Below, piece after piece: positions 24,548-24,643 of a stretch of DNA of 24,643 bases. The stretch is from CAMPJM01 sp964440915. GTDB taxonomy: Bacteria; Bacteroidota; Bacteroidia; Cytophagales; Cyclobacteriaceae. The DNA is taken from assembly GCA_964440915.1 (NCBI GenBank), contig CAYTTV010000048.1:1-24643 (forward strand). Direction: 5' to 3'. The position numbers and the translations under genes were made by a program. A model generated the notes under the pieces. It was not told where the DNA came from. It did no database searches and was given only the letters and a program-made list of their open reading frames with translations. Position 1 is the stretch's first letter; each line of letters begins with the position of its first letter.

Positions 24548-24582
24548 AAAAAAAGGAGACAGCCTGTATATGTGGTGTCTCC
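24548..24582 (-). terminator. rho-independent terminator after tRNA-Glu
   Basis: On the minus strand GGAGACA (24582-24576) pairs with TGTCTCC (24561-24555) around a 14-base loop, followed by seven T's (24554-24548). It begins six bases after the tRNA end, as expected for a tRNA transcript terminator. Confidence 0.8.
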
Positions 24583-24587
24583 TAATG

Positions 24588-24643
24588 TAGCCCGTAGGGG
24601 AATCGAACCCCTGTTTCCAGGATGAAAACCTGGCGTCCTAACC
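24588..24643 (-). tRNA. tRNA-Glu (UUC), 5' end beyond the window
   Basis: 56 bases of the 3' part, read on the minus strand. The anticodon arm is CCAGG-TTTTCAT-CCTGG with anticodon TTC (Glu). The T arm is AGGGG-TTCGATT-CCCCT, and the 3' acceptor strand is ACGGGCT with discriminator A. The next bases are CATT, so CCA is not encoded. About 17 bases of the 5' acceptor and D arm lie outside the window. Confidence 0.93.

Overview
The window looks like chromosome from a Bacteroidota bacterium, probably a Cytophagales-type free-living species. The evidence is SusC/SusD pairs, lipoproteins with short Cys lipoboxes, an alpha-amylase with a C-terminal type IX secretion (T9SS) sorting domain, TAnnTTTG-type promoter boxes, few Shine-Dalgarno sequences and moderate G+C. 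The genus cannot be fixed from the sequence. Nearly all genes lie on the minus strand; mgtC and one small lipoprotein gene are on the plus strand.

Layout by region. (1) 1-3387: the start of a SusD-like lipoprotein gene, cut by the window edge, preceded by a complete SusC-like TonB-dependent transporter; substrate unknown. (2) 3388-4067: a gene-free stretch with paired GTTAACAAAAG repeats and a 92-bp element with 10-bp inverted ends. (3) 4068-9803: a complete, tightly packed seven-gene mrpABCDEFG Na+/H+ antiporter operon. (4) 9804-12260: plus-strand mgtC with a well-formed promoter ending almost at its start codon, a lipoprotein of unknown function, and two hairpins separating it from the convergent operon. 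(5) 12261-20652: a starch/alpha-glucan utilisation operon read in the order secreted GH13 alpha-amylase, SusC, SusD, SusE/F-like glycan-binding lipoprotein. (6) 20653-21351: a gene-free upstream region carrying another copy of the GTTAACAAAAG pair. (7) 21352-23856: a P-type cation ATPase. (8) 23857-24643: a decayed RibD-C/dihydrofolate-reductase-like gene, a terminator and the 3' part of tRNA-Glu(UUC).

The operon at 12261-20652 reads as a simple polysaccharide utilisation locus. The amylase is exported and anchored or released by T9SS, the SusE/F-like protein and SusD capture malto-oligosaccharides at the surface, and SusC carries them across the outer membrane using TonB energy. No SusR-like regulator and no periplasmic glucosidase lie in the window. 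The same tandem GTTAACAAAAG pair upstream of both sus-type transcription units suggests shared regulation. The Mrp antiporter, MgtC and P-type ATPase look like ion-homeostasis genes that happen to lie between them.

I found no CRISPR array, intact transposase, prophage or defence system. The most interesting signals are the shared repeat pair, the domain-B insertion in the amylase, the triple-module SusE/F-like protein, the near-leaderless mgtC promoter and the DHFR-like pseudogene.
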